Shown here one piece after another: positions 15,726-23,718 of a stretch of DNA of 33,059 nt (within the stretch, counting starts at the first letter, position 1; each line of letters opens with the position of its first letter). The stretch spans positions 1 through 33,059 of the forward strand of contig PKTA01000076.1 in the NCBI GenBank assembly GCA_002869365.1. Direction: 5' to 3'. Under the pieces are notes generated by a model, which was not told the DNA's origin, ran no database searches, and saw only the letters and a list, made by a program, of their open reading frames with translations. The position numbers and the translations under genes are program-made. The stretch comes from Marinilabiliales bacterium (GTDB lineage: Bacteria > Bacteroidota > Bacteroidia > Bacteroidales > F082).

Positions 15726-16571
15726 ATGCATAAATTTGAAGAGTATTTATTAAGTTTTAGCGATTTACAATATCGAATTAATGAAATTGTAAATACTAAA
15801 AAAAGGCAAGAAGTCCTTTCTGATATAAAGAAAAACATACTCGGATTAATTGATCTAACAACTCTTAGCGGAACCGACAATACAAAAAATGTTAAGGCAT
15901 TATGTACACAGGGATTATCATATTCAAATAAAGAAAAGGGCATTCCTAATGTTGCCGCCATTTGTGTTTATCCTTTTTTTGCAAAACTGGTTTCTGATTG
16001 TCTGGCTGATTCAGATTTGAAAACAGCCTGTGTTGCAGGAGCATTTCCCAGCGGTCAGTCACCCTTGAATTTGCGCCTTGCCGAGGTTGATTATTGCATT
16101 GCTGAAGGCGCAAATGAAATAGACATGGTTATTAGCAGAGGTAAACTTTTAGAGGGTGATTATGATTTTGTTTTCGACGAGATTAAAAAAACGAAGGTTG
16201 TTTGTGGTGATGTGCACTTAAAGGTTATACTAGAAACAGGAGAACTTAAAGAGGAGTCCTTAATACGAAAAGCCTCCGAAATAGCTATTTTAGCAGGAGC
16301 TGACTTTTTAAAGACTTCAACAGGTAAAATTAGCCCGGCAGCCACCTTAGAGGCTTTTATTATTATGCTCGATACAATCAAGGAATATTATGATAATACC
16401 GGGATTATGATAGGCATAAAGGCCGCCGGAGGTATTTCAAGTTTTGAAGAGGCTCTTAAATATTATTTATTGGTGGAGAAGATTTTAGGTGACAAATGGC
16501 TAAATAAAAATTACTTTAGAATTGGAGCCAGCCGATTGGCTGATAATGTTTATAATGCAATAAATAATTAA
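15726..16571 (+). CDS. deoC: 2-deoxyribose-5-phosphate aldolase
   Basis: Splits deoxyribose-5-phosphate into glyceraldehyde-3-phosphate and acetaldehyde, the last step of deoxynucleoside catabolism. The 281-residue TIM-barrel keeps the Schiff-base lysine K196 in GADFLKTSTGK, the catalytic Asp133 (EIDMV) and Lys232 (GIKAAGG). It is slightly longer at the N-terminus (about 35 extra residues) than E. coli DeoC, as in some Bacteroidetes. The exported thioredoxin-like gene follows after 4 bases. Together with the secreted nuclease cluster upstream, it suggests growth on DNA-derived deoxyribose. Confidence 0.95.
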   Translation: MHKFEEYLLSFSDLQYRINEIVNTKKRQEVLSDIKKNILGLIDLTTLSGTDNTKNVKALCTQGLSYSNKEKGIPNVAAICVYPFFAKLVSDCLADSDLKTACVAGAFPSGQSPLNLRLAEVDYCIAEGANEIDMVISRGKLLEGDYDFVFDEIKKTKVVCGDVHLKVILETGELKEESLIRKASEIAILAGADFLKTSTGKISPAATLEAFIIMLDTIKEYYDNTGIMIGIKAAGGISSFEEALKYYLLVEKILGDKWLNKNYFRIGASRLADNVYNAINN

Positions 16572-16575
16572 ATTT

Positions 16576-17352
16576 ATGAGAAAAATAATTCTAATACTAT
16601 TTGCTTTTATTTCACTTGTAGGCAAATCTCAAACTTTGCTTACCGAAGCAAATGATTTTCATATCAAAACAATTGAAGGAACTCCAATTTATTTATTTCC
16701 TCTTCTGGATGAAGAAAATTATATTGTTGTAATTGACTTTTTCTCAACAACTTGTGGCCCATGTCAGGATTATGCTGATGATTTTCAACAAAGTTATATC
16801 GACTTTGGCGAAAACACAGGGAATGTATATTTTATGGGAATTAACTGGGGAAATGATAATGAAGGCGTTCATGAGTTTGATTCTGTTTTTGGACTTACTT
16901 TTCCTTCTGCAAGTGGTGTTCAGGGAGGAGGTAATATTGTTTTTTTAGATTATCAGGTACAATCATATCCATCGGTAGTTGTTATAAAACCAAATCATGA
17001 AATTAGCAATCAATATGTTTGGGAACCTTCAACAGAAAATATTAACCAGGCAGTTATTGAAGCCGGAGGAATTTTGGTTGGGGAAAAAGAAATTCAGGCA
17101 GAAACTTTAAGTATTTATCCTAACCCAGCTACAAATAATACAAAAATTGATTTCATTACCAGAGAAGTAAAAGAAACATATATTGATATTATAAATACTA
17201 ATGGACAAATTGTTTATCAGGAAGTAGTTTTAAACAACAATAAAAAGTCGATGACAATAGGACTTGATAACTTTGAAAGAGGAATTTATTTTGTTCGAAT
17301 GATTACATCGGATGGTATAATGAAAACCAAGAAACTAGTCGTTGCCAGGTAA
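16576..17352 (+). CDS. Exported thioredoxin-like protein with T9SS sorting domain
   Basis: A 258-residue predicted surface or secreted thiol-disulfide protein. A signal peptide (to about 19) is followed by a thioredoxin fold with the redox motif C60-G-P-C63 (STTCGPCQ) and the cis-Pro region SYPSVVV. A type A T9SS sorting domain starts at LSIYPNPATNN and ends in KKLVVAR. Thioredoxin domains usually act in the periplasm or cytosol, so T9SS export to the surface is notable. It is 4 bases after deoC. Its last 18 bases overlap the 3' end of the convergent DUF4296 gene. Confidence 0.85.
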   Translation: MRKIILILFAFISLVGKSQTLLTEANDFHIKTIEGTPIYLFPLLDEENYIVVIDFFSTTCGPCQDYADDFQQSYIDFGENTGNVYFMGINWGNDNEGVHEFDSVFGLTFPSASGVQGGGNIVFLDYQVQSYPSVVVIKPNHEISNQYVWEPSTENINQAVIEAGGILVGEKEIQAETLSIYPNPATNNTKIDFITREVKETYIDIINTNGQIVYQEVVLNNNKKSMTIGLDNFERGIYFVRMITSDGIMKTKKLVVAR

Positions 17353-17814
17353 ATTGTTTTCTATCATTTTCAGACTATCGGCATTAATAATACTGTCCTG
17401 AATACGAACTTTATTTAAGGAATCTTTAATGGCTTTTTCATCAGCAATATTTTGTTCAAGTTGAGCTTGTATCTGATTTAATTTTTCCAAAACCCCATCT
17501 AATATTTCATCCATCTGATCAGGGTTTGAGTTATAATAATCCATATTTTGTTTGAAGTCGTAAGGTGTAATATTATATTTTATAAAAACCTGATTATAAT
17601 ATTCTTCTTTTAACTCAGCAACATTTATTCTGTTAATTCTATTATAATTTAGTGCACCTTCAACAATTTGAGCATCAGTTAAGATGTTAATCATCTTCTG
17701 TTTATCGAAAAAATTATTGGGTTTAACAATCTCATTTTCGTTTATATGATAACATGCATTAAGCATTAATATCACCATTGGGAAAAGGATAATTTTTATA
17801 ATTTTAGTTTCCAA
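17335..17814 (-). CDS. DUF4296 lipoprotein
   Basis: A 159-residue Bacteroidetes-specific lipoprotein of unknown function, recognisable as DUF4296 by MINILTDAQIVEGALNYNR and the YNQVFIKYNITPYDFKQNMD block. The N-terminus has a basic start, a hydrophobic stretch and a lipobox (MLNAC). The C-terminal third is a charged helix, probably coiled coil. The only start that keeps the signal is a TTG lying inside the recQ 3' end (11-base overlap), so expression is probably coupled to recQ. The 3' end overlaps the convergent thioredoxin-like gene by 18 bases. Confidence 0.8.
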   Translation of the reverse strand: METKIIKIILFPMVILMLNACYHINENEIVKPNNFFDKQKMINILTDAQIVEGALNYNRINRINVAELKEEYYNQVFIKYNITPYDFKQNMDYYNSNPDQMDEILDGVLEKLNQIQAQLEQNIADEKAIKDSLNKVRIQDSIINADSLKMIENNLPGND

Positions 17815-20002
17815 CTTCAGATAAAAATTTAATTCTCATCAATCTAACTTCTTCTTCATTATATTCGGCTTCACCCAGTTCTTCGAGTGCTTCTTCAACC
17901 GAATCGGTTTCTGCTTCAGAGAAATAATCAAAAATATCTTCCTGATGATATTCGTCTACTGTTTCCTGAATATAATAGTCTAAATCAACCTTGGTTCCCG
18001 AGGAAACTATCCTTTCAATTTCAGTTAATAACTCACTTAAACTTAAATCTTTAGCATGGGCGATATCGGTTAGCGGAAGTTTACGATCTATACTTTTTAT
18101 AATATAAACTTTGAGTCCGGATTTATTAATTACCGACTTAATTACCATGTCGTTGGGGCGTGTAATATCATTTTCTTCAACATATTGTTTAATTAAATTA
18201 AGAAATGGTTCGCCATATTTTTTGGCTTTACCCGCTCCAACTCCTATTATTTGTTGCATTTCATCCATGATAATGGGATACTGAATAGCCATATCTTCCA
18301 ATGATGGATCCTGAAAAATTACAAAAGGAGGTAAATTTTCTTTTTTAGAGATATCTTTTCTTAAATCCTTAAGCATAAGAAACAGTGAATTATCTGTTCC
18401 ACTATTTTTCTGGCCACTATTATTTGTAATAATTGAATCATCATCGTCGGAGTTGTAATCATGATCTTTGGCCAGTAAAATGCTATATGGACTTTTAACG
18501 TAATTTCTGCCTTTTTCTGCTACTTTTAAAATGCCGTAATTTTCTATTTCCTTTTCAATAAACTTATTAATAAGTGCTTGACGTATTATTGTCATCCAGT
18601 ACTTACTATCACCATTTTTTTCTTTTCCGGCACCGAAGAGATCATTTTTATCAAGTTTTATGGATTTTATATCACCACTTTTATGACCCGCAATGAAATC
18701 GGATATTAGTTTTGCTTTAAACTGCTCTTTTAATGCTTCAACTACCTCGATTACTAATTTAATATCTTCCTGGCCTTCAAATTTTTCCTTAGGAGTAAGG
18801 CAATTGTCGCAGGCTCCACAATTATCTTTTGTATATTCCTCACCAAAGTAATGAAGGAGTAATCGGTGTCTGCAAACAGAAGATTCGGCATAAGCCACTG
18901 TTTCGAAAAGAAGTTCTTTAGCAATTTCCTGTTCTGCAACAGGTTTGTCTTTCATAAACTTTTCTAGTTTTTGAATATCATCATAACTATAAAAAGTAAT
19001 ACAATTTCCTTCACCACCATCGCGGCCCCCTCTTCCGGTTTCCTGATAATAACCCTCTATACTTTTAGGAATATCATGATGTATTACATACCTGATGTCT
19101 GGTTTGTCGATTCCCATTCCAAAGGCAATGGTTGCAACAATTACATCAACCTCTTCCATTAAAAAGCCATCCTGATTATTTCTCCTTGTGGCAGCATCTA
19201 ATCCCGCATGATAGGGTAATGCTCTTATGCCATTAACTACCAGCGATTCAGCAATTTCCTCAACTTTCTTACGGCTGAGGCAATAAATAATTCCCGATTT
19301 ATTTGGTTGTGATTTTATGTATTTGATAATATCTTTAGCAACATTTTTAGTCTTTGGTCGTACTTCATAATAGAGATTTGTTCTATCAAAAGAGGATTTA
19401 TAAACCTCAGCACCTCCTATTTCGAGGTTTTTAATTATATCTTCCTGTACTTTTAATGTTGCTGTAGCTGTTAATGCAATTATAGGAACATTGTGTCCAA
19501 TTGCATTTATAATAGGTCTTAATTTTCTATATTCTGGTCTAAAATCATGTCCCCACTCTGAAATACAGTGTGCTTCATCAATGGCATAAAATGAGATATT
19601 GATTTTTCGTAAAAACTCGATATTATCCTCTTTGGTTAAAGATTCAGGAGCCATGTATAATAATTTGGTTTTGCCAGCACTTAAATCGGCTCTTACCTCC
19701 ATCATCTCACTTTTAGAAAGAGATGAGTTCATCACATGTGCGATACTCCTTTCGTTTCCGAAGTTTCGTATCATATCAACCTGATTTTTCATTAATGCAA
19801 TAAGAGGAGAAACAACTATTGCGGTACCGGGCTTGCTCAATGCAGGCAGTTGATAGCACAAAGATTTCCCTCCTCCTGTCGGCATAACAACAAAAGTATT
19901 CTTTTCTTTTAGTAAACTTCTGATAATGGCTTCCTGATTTCCTTTAAAACTTGAAAACCCAAAAAACGATTTCAATAATTTTTTTAATTCAACTTCTGTC
20001 AT
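17804..20002 (-). CDS. recQ: ATP-dependent DNA helicase RecQ
   Basis: A 3'-5' DNA helicase acting in recombination and replication repair. The 732 residues contain Walker A PTGGGKS (41-47), DEAH (142-145, AIDEAHCISEWGHDF), motif VI QETGRGGRDG, and the zinc-binding cysteine cluster (CRHR...CGACDNC, about 377-402). RQC winged-helix and HRDC domains follow. The C-terminal extension with a helix-turn-helix-like stretch and an acidic region is usual for Bacteroidetes RecQ. It is complete and is divergent from kdsD. Confidence 0.96.
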   Translation of the reverse strand: MTEVELKKLLKSFFGFSSFKGNQEAIIRSLLKEKNTFVVMPTGGGKSLCYQLPALSKPGTAIVVSPLIALMKNQVDMIRNFGNERSIAHVMNSSLSKSEMMEVRADLSAGKTKLLYMAPESLTKEDNIEFLRKINISFYAIDEAHCISEWGHDFRPEYRKLRPIINAIGHNVPIIALTATATLKVQEDIIKNLEIGGAEVYKSSFDRTNLYYEVRPKTKNVAKDIIKYIKSQPNKSGIIYCLSRKKVEEIAESLVVNGIRALPYHAGLDAATRRNNQDGFLMEEVDVIVATIAFGMGIDKPDIRYVIHHDIPKSIEGYYQETGRGGRDGGEGNCITFYSYDDIQKLEKFMKDKPVAEQEIAKELLFETVAYAESSVCRHRLLLHYFGEEYTKDNCGACDNCLTPKEKFEGQEDIKLVIEVVEALKEQFKAKLISDFIAGHKSGDIKSIKLDKNDLFGAGKEKNGDSKYWMTIIRQALINKFIEKEIENYGILKVAEKGRNYVKSPYSILLAKDHDYNSDDDDSIITNNSGQKNSGTDNSLFLMLKDLRKDISKKENLPPFVIFQDPSLEDMAIQYPIIMDEMQQIIGVGAGKAKKYGEPFLNLIKQYVEENDITRPNDMVIKSVINKSGLKVYIIKSIDRKLPLTDIAHAKDLSLSELLTEIERIVSSGTKVDLDYYIQETVDEYHQEDIFDYFSEAETDSVEEALEELGEAEYNEEEVRLMRIKFLSEVGN

Positions 20003-20027
20003 ATAAAGACTTGTTATCCAGAAAAAT

Positions 20028-20057
20028 TATCTTTGTAAAGTGATTATTCCTTACAAA
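20028..20057 (+). promoter_or_regulatory. Promoter-like box and inverted repeat in the recQ/kdsD divergent region
   Basis: TATCTTTG (20028-20035) matches TAnnTTTG on the plus strand, with TTG 14 bases before it. It overlaps an inverted repeat TTTGTAA (20032-20038)/TTACAAA (20051-20057). It could drive kdsD, with a leader of about 120 bases, or be a shared operator. Confidence 0.3.
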
Positions 20058-20161
20058 TGTAATAAATAATAACTTAATTTGTTAGTTTTTCTTATACCAA
20101 CTAATACAAATATAACAATAATAAAATTGAGATTTGTCAGTTTAACTAAAAAAGATTTATT

Positions 20162-21121
20162 GTGAAAGAAAAAATCAGGACATCTGCTCTGTTAGCAATT
20201 GAAAATGAGTTAGTTTCTGTTAAAGGGATGTTGAATTCGGTAAATGATGATTTTATTGCTGTTGCAGAAAAAATATATAATTCGTCGGGCAGGTTAATAC
20301 TTACCGGAATTGGTAAGAGTGCAATAATTGGAAATAAAATTGTTGCTACCATGAACTCTACCGGTACACCTTCAATATTCATGCATGCTGCCGATGCGAT
20401 ACATGGTGATCTTGGAATTATTCAAAAGGAAGATATCGTTATTGCAATATCAAAAAGTGGAGAAACCCCTGAGATTAAAATTCTGGTTCCACTTATTAAA
20501 GCACGTGGAAATATGCTTGTGGCAATGGTTGGAAATGTAGACTCTTATCTTGCCAAGCAGTCTGAATATATTTTAGATACAACAGTTGAGAAAGAAGCCT
20601 GCCCAAATAATTTAGCTCCTACCTCCAGCACAACAGCACAATTAGTCCTGGGTGATGCTCTTGCAATAAGTTTACTGGAATTAAAGGGTTTTAAAGCAAG
20701 TGATTTTGCAAAAATACATCCTGGTGGAGCATTGGGTAAACGTATGTTTCTCAGAGTTGGTGATATTTCAGTAAAAAACGAAATACCAAAAGTAAATGCT
20801 GATGAGCTGGCGACGGATGTTATTATTGAAATATCTTCAAAACGACTGGGTGCAACAGCAGTTATTGAAAACGGAATGATAATAGGCGTTATTACTGATG
20901 GAGATATTAGGAGAATGATTGAAAAAACTCCTGAGTTTACCAAATTAAAAGCTACTGAAATAATGTCGACAAAACCTCGTACAATAGAAAAAGAGGAACT
21001 GGTTGTCAACGCACTTTCAATTATGCGTGAAAATAATATTACACAACTACTGGTTGTGGATGAAGGTAAATACTGTGGTGTAATACATTTACATGATATC
21101 TTAAATGAAGGGATCTTATAA
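20162..21121 (+). CDS. kdsD: D-arabinose-5-phosphate isomerase (KpsF/GutQ family)
   Basis: Interconverts ribulose-5-phosphate and arabinose-5-phosphate, the first step toward the LPS sugar Kdo. The 319 residues have an N-terminal SIS sugar-isomerase domain (about 35-170: GIGKSAIIGNKIV, HGDLGII, SKSGETPEI) and two C-terminal CBS domains (about 205-319). It starts at GTG 20162; no upstream in-frame ATG is available, and the first internal ATG would remove part of the SIS domain. The AhpD-like and lptB genes follow with almost no gaps. The pairing with lptB supports an LPS role. Confidence 0.93.
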   Translation: MKEKIRTSALLAIENELVSVKGMLNSVNDDFIAVAEKIYNSSGRLILTGIGKSAIIGNKIVATMNSTGTPSIFMHAADAIHGDLGIIQKEDIVIAISKSGETPEIKILVPLIKARGNMLVAMVGNVDSYLAKQSEYILDTTVEKEACPNNLAPTSSTTAQLVLGDALAISLLELKGFKASDFAKIHPGGALGKRMFLRVGDISVKNEIPKVNADELATDVIIEISSKRLGATAVIENGMIIGVITDGDIRRMIEKTPEFTKLKATEIMSTKPRTIEKEELVVNALSIMRENNITQLLVVDEGKYCGVIHLHDILNEGIL

Positions 21122-21122
21122 A

Positions 21123-21476
21123 ATGAATATGAAATCAAATAGTCCTCAGGAGTTTAACGATTATCGCGCAAAGATGAATGAGCGCATTTTATCGGCATCA
21201 AACAATAAAGTAATAAAGCGTATTTTCAATGTTGATACTAATGCCTATATGGATGGGGCTCTGGATAAAAAAACAAAAGAAATGCTTGGCCTAGTAGCTT
21301 CAATGGTATTAAAATGCGACGATTGCATTTATTATCATCTTGAAAAGTGCCACGAATTAGGTGTTACAGAAGAGGAATTAATGGAAATTTTTGGAATTGC
21401 TAATTTGGTTGGAGGTACAATAGTTATACCTCATACCCGCCGAGCAATGGAGTTTTGGGATAATCTAAATTCATAA
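21123..21476 (+). CDS. Carboxymuconolactone decarboxylase/AhpD-like protein
   Basis: A 117-residue all-helical protein with the redox-type motif CxxCxxxH (KCDDCIYYH, in the middle of the chain) of the CMD/AhpD superfamily. Members are peroxidase partners or decarboxylases; which applies here is unknown. I chose ATG 21123, one base after the kdsD stop. The frame is also open to ATG 21105 inside kdsD. It lies between kdsD and lptB in the same unit, 4 bases before lptB. Confidence 0.85.
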   Translation: MNMKSNSPQEFNDYRAKMNERILSASNNKVIKRIFNVDTNAYMDGALDKKTKEMLGLVASMVLKCDDCIYYHLEKCHELGVTEEELMEIFGIANLVGGTIVIPHTRRAMEFWDNLNS

Positions 21477-21480
21477 TAAA

Positions 21481-22236
21481 ATGAAACTTTGGACACAGGA
21501 TTTGGTAAAGAAATATAGGCAGCGAACTGTTGCCAATAATGTTTCTGTTGAAGTAAATCAAGGGGAAATAATTGGATTATTAGGACCTAATGGTGCAGGA
21601 AAAACTACATCTTTTTATATGATTGTTGGGTTGATAAAGCCTAATTCCGGCAAAGTATTTCTTGATGATCAAGAGATTACTCAAATGCCAATGTATAAAA
21701 GAGCACAACTTGGCGTTGGTTATTTGGCGCAAGAAGCATCTGTTTTCCGTCAATTAAGTATTGAGGATAACCTGAAAGCTGTTATGCAGTTTACCAAGAT
21801 GACAAAGGCACAACAATCGGAAAAACTTGAGACTTTACTCGATGAATTTGGCTTGCAACATATTAGAAAAAGTAAGGGGATTCAACTTTCTGGTGGTGAG
21901 AGAAGAAGGACCGAAATTGCACGTGCATTGGCTGTAAACCCTAATTTTATTTTATTAGACGAACCTTTTGCCGGTGTTGATCCCATTGCTGTTGAAGATA
22001 TTCAAATGATAGTATCTAAACTTAAGGATAAAAATATAGGTATTCTGATTACCGATCATAATGTTCATGAAACCTTAACCATAGTTGACCGAGCCTACTT
22101 ATTATTTGAAGGATCCATACTAAAACAAGGTACAGCTGAAGAGTTGGCAAGTGATAAACATGTTAGAAATGTATATTTAGGGAAGAACTTCGAACTTAGA
22201 AGAAAAGACTTTTCTCAGGATAAAATTGTGCCTTAA
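21481..22236 (+). CDS. lptB: LPS export ABC transporter ATP-binding protein
   Basis: The ATPase that powers LPS extraction from the inner membrane through LptFG and the Lpt bridge. The 251 residues show Walker A GPNGAGKT (35-42), the Q-loop LAQEASVF, the LSGGERRR signature, Walker B FILLDEPFAGVDP, and the switch His (ITDHNVHETL). The sequence is close to canonical LptB throughout, and co-location with kdsD fits. No other lpt gene lies in the window. Confidence 0.95.
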   Translation: MKLWTQDLVKKYRQRTVANNVSVEVNQGEIIGLLGPNGAGKTTSFYMIVGLIKPNSGKVFLDDQEITQMPMYKRAQLGVGYLAQEASVFRQLSIEDNLKAVMQFTKMTKAQQSEKLETLLDEFGLQHIRKSKGIQLSGGERRRTEIARALAVNPNFILLDEPFAGVDPIAVEDIQMIVSKLKDKNIGILITDHNVHETLTIVDRAYLLFEGSILKQGTAEELASDKHVRNVYLGKNFELRRKDFSQDKIVP

Positions 22237-22237
22237 T

Positions 22238-22975
22238 CTAATCCTGAATATCTGTCAGATAAAATACTAGCGATAAAAGAAAATATAAAGCAATTATTAC
22301 AGGAATTGCTATTGACTTAAATATTATAATTCCAATTAAACTTACAAGTAGAAATACATATTTTACCTTATTATCTTTCCATCTGTAATTTTTGAATTTG
22401 AATGCAAACATTGGAAGCGGTATAACCATTAAGAGCGACATTATTATTGCCATTGCCAATAAAAAGTAAGTGTTTGTAATAATCATATAGTAAAGTCCTC
22501 TGTTATGAAAAAGAAAATCCTTTATAAGAGGAAAAGAAGCAATTAGTATTGCTACAGCAGGTGTTGGCATTCCTAGAAATGAATTTGTTTGATTCTCATC
22601 AATATTAAACTTTGCAAGGCGAAGAGCAGCAAATAGCGGAACCATAAAAGCAATGAACGGCATTATAGTCATGCTTGATCCGGTATTTCCCGGTTGACCA
22701 TGGCTAATATTAATCATATTGAATAAAATAAAGCCCGGAGCCAAACCAAATGAAACCAAATCAGCAAGTGAGTCTAATTGTTTACCCAAGTCAGAATATG
22801 CATTTAGCATTCTGGCCGAAAAGCCATCCATAAAATCTAAAATAGCTGCAATGAAAATTAAATATGCTGCCAATACCAAATCACCTGTCATACCGATATA
22901 AATCGATAAAATACCTGCCAGCATATTTAACAGTGTAATCGTATTTGGAATTATACTTTTTATTTTCATATCCAT
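22238..22975 (-). CDS. pssA: CDP-diacylglycerol-serine O-phosphatidyltransferase
   Basis: Makes phosphatidylserine, precursor of phosphatidylethanolamine, in the inner membrane. The 245 residues have about seven hydrophobic segments and the complete CDP-alcohol phosphotransferase signature DGxxAR-x8-G-x3-D-x3-D (DGFSARM then GKQLDSLAD, about 50-72). It begins at ATG 22975; ATG 22969 is an equally possible start. It is convergent with lptB, with one base between the stops. A TAACTTTG box lies 14 bases upstream. Confidence 0.94.
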   Translation of the reverse strand: MDMKIKSIIPNTITLLNMLAGILSIYIGMTGDLVLAAYLIFIAAILDFMDGFSARMLNAYSDLGKQLDSLADLVSFGLAPGFILFNMINISHGQPGNTGSSMTIMPFIAFMVPLFAALRLAKFNIDENQTNSFLGMPTPAVAILIASFPLIKDFLFHNRGLYYMIITNTYFLLAMAIIMSLLMVIPLPMFAFKFKNYRWKDNKVKYVFLLVSLIGIIIFKSIAIPVIIALYFLLSLVFYLTDIQD

Positions 22976-22988
22976 AAATTTTTCAATT

Positions 22989-22996
22989 CAAAGTTA
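22989..22996 (-). promoter_or_regulatory. Candidate -7 promoter box (TAACTTTG) for pssA
   Basis: An exact TAnnTTTG on the coding strand 14 bases before the pssA ATG. Further upstream are two direct copies of TAATTTGAAA (23002-23011 and 23016-23025), 14 bases apart, of unknown meaning. Confidence 0.4.
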
Positions 22997-23126
22997 GCAT
23001 TTAATTTGAAACTACTAATTTGAAATGATAATATTAATAAGATAAAGAGAAGTTAATTTTTAACCTTAACTGTTTGGAATTATATTTTATAAATCTTTCC
23101 GATTGTTTTATAATTATTTTTGTAAT

Positions 23127-23711
23127 GTGATAAATAAGAAAAAAGTAAGCGGTATAGTACTTTCAGGTGGAAAAAGCAGCCGAATGGGGAGTGACAAAGG
23201 CCTTAAAATATTTAAGGGCAAGCCATTGGTTGAATATGCCATAGAAGCCCTGGAGCCATATTGCGGCAATATTTTATTGAGCACCAACAATCCTGAAAAT
23301 TATAAAAAGTACGATGTAACTATAGTAGAAGATGAAATAAAATCCATAGGACCAATAGGTGGCATCTATTCATGTTTAAAGAAGTCGTCAAGTGAAATTA
23401 ATATATTTCTTTCGTGCGACATGCCATTTGTTGATAGTAGATTAATTAAATTTTTATTGGAAAATATTGATGCTGATATAGATGCTTTAGTTCCTGTACA
23501 CGATGGAAATAAAGTTGAGCCATTATGTGCATATTATAATTTAGGTTTATTATCATCATTTAAGTCGTTTGTGGAAACTAAAAATTATAAGTTAATGGAT
23601 TTTTTGGATTCAATAAATGCGAAAAAATTAACTATGGAAGGTTGGAGTGGTTACAATAATTTGTATTTCAACAATTTTAATACTCCTGAGGACATAAAAG
23701 TAAACTCATAA
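23127..23711 (+). CDS. mobA: Molybdenum cofactor guanylyltransferase (MobA)
   Basis: Attaches GMP from GTP to molybdopterin to make the guanine dinucleotide form of the cofactor. The nucleotidyltransferase signature is seen near the N-terminus (LSGGKSSRMGSDKGL), with CDMPFVD in the middle and EPLCAYY later. From GTG 23127 it has 194 residues. The frame stays open to a TTG at 23103, but the family normally begins just before the GIVLSGG strand. It stands alone between pssA and the kinases, and no molybdoenzyme lies in the window. Confidence 0.88.
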   Translation: MINKKKVSGIVLSGGKSSRMGSDKGLKIFKGKPLVEYAIEALEPYCGNILLSTNNPENYKKYDVTIVEDEIKSIGPIGGIYSCLKKSSSEINIFLSCDMPFVDSRLIKFLLENIDADIDALVPVHDGNKVEPLCAYYNLGLLSSFKSFVETKNYKLMDFLDSINAKKLTMEGWSGYNNLYFNNFNTPEDIKVNS

Positions 23712-23718
23712 TCTAATA

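Noticed and set aside
15662..15961. 99-residue minus-strand frame overlapping the start of deoC
   Set aside because: It is antisense to the deoC coding region and shares its upstream repeats; no recognisable domain.
17335..17352. Frameshift or misassembly implied by the overlap of the thioredoxin-like and DUF4296 genes
   Set aside because: Both proteins end naturally with complete domains; an 18-base overlap of convergent genes is compatible with compact gene packing.
20545..21138. 197-residue open frame on the minus strand within kdsD
   Set aside because: It is fully antisense to a strongly conserved gene and shows only low-complexity Ser/Ile-rich sequence.
23002..23025. Two direct copies of TAATTTGAAA upstream of pssA as a regulator site or start of an array
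   Set aside because: Only two copies of an AT-rich decamer; chance is likely and no CRISPR-like spacing continues.
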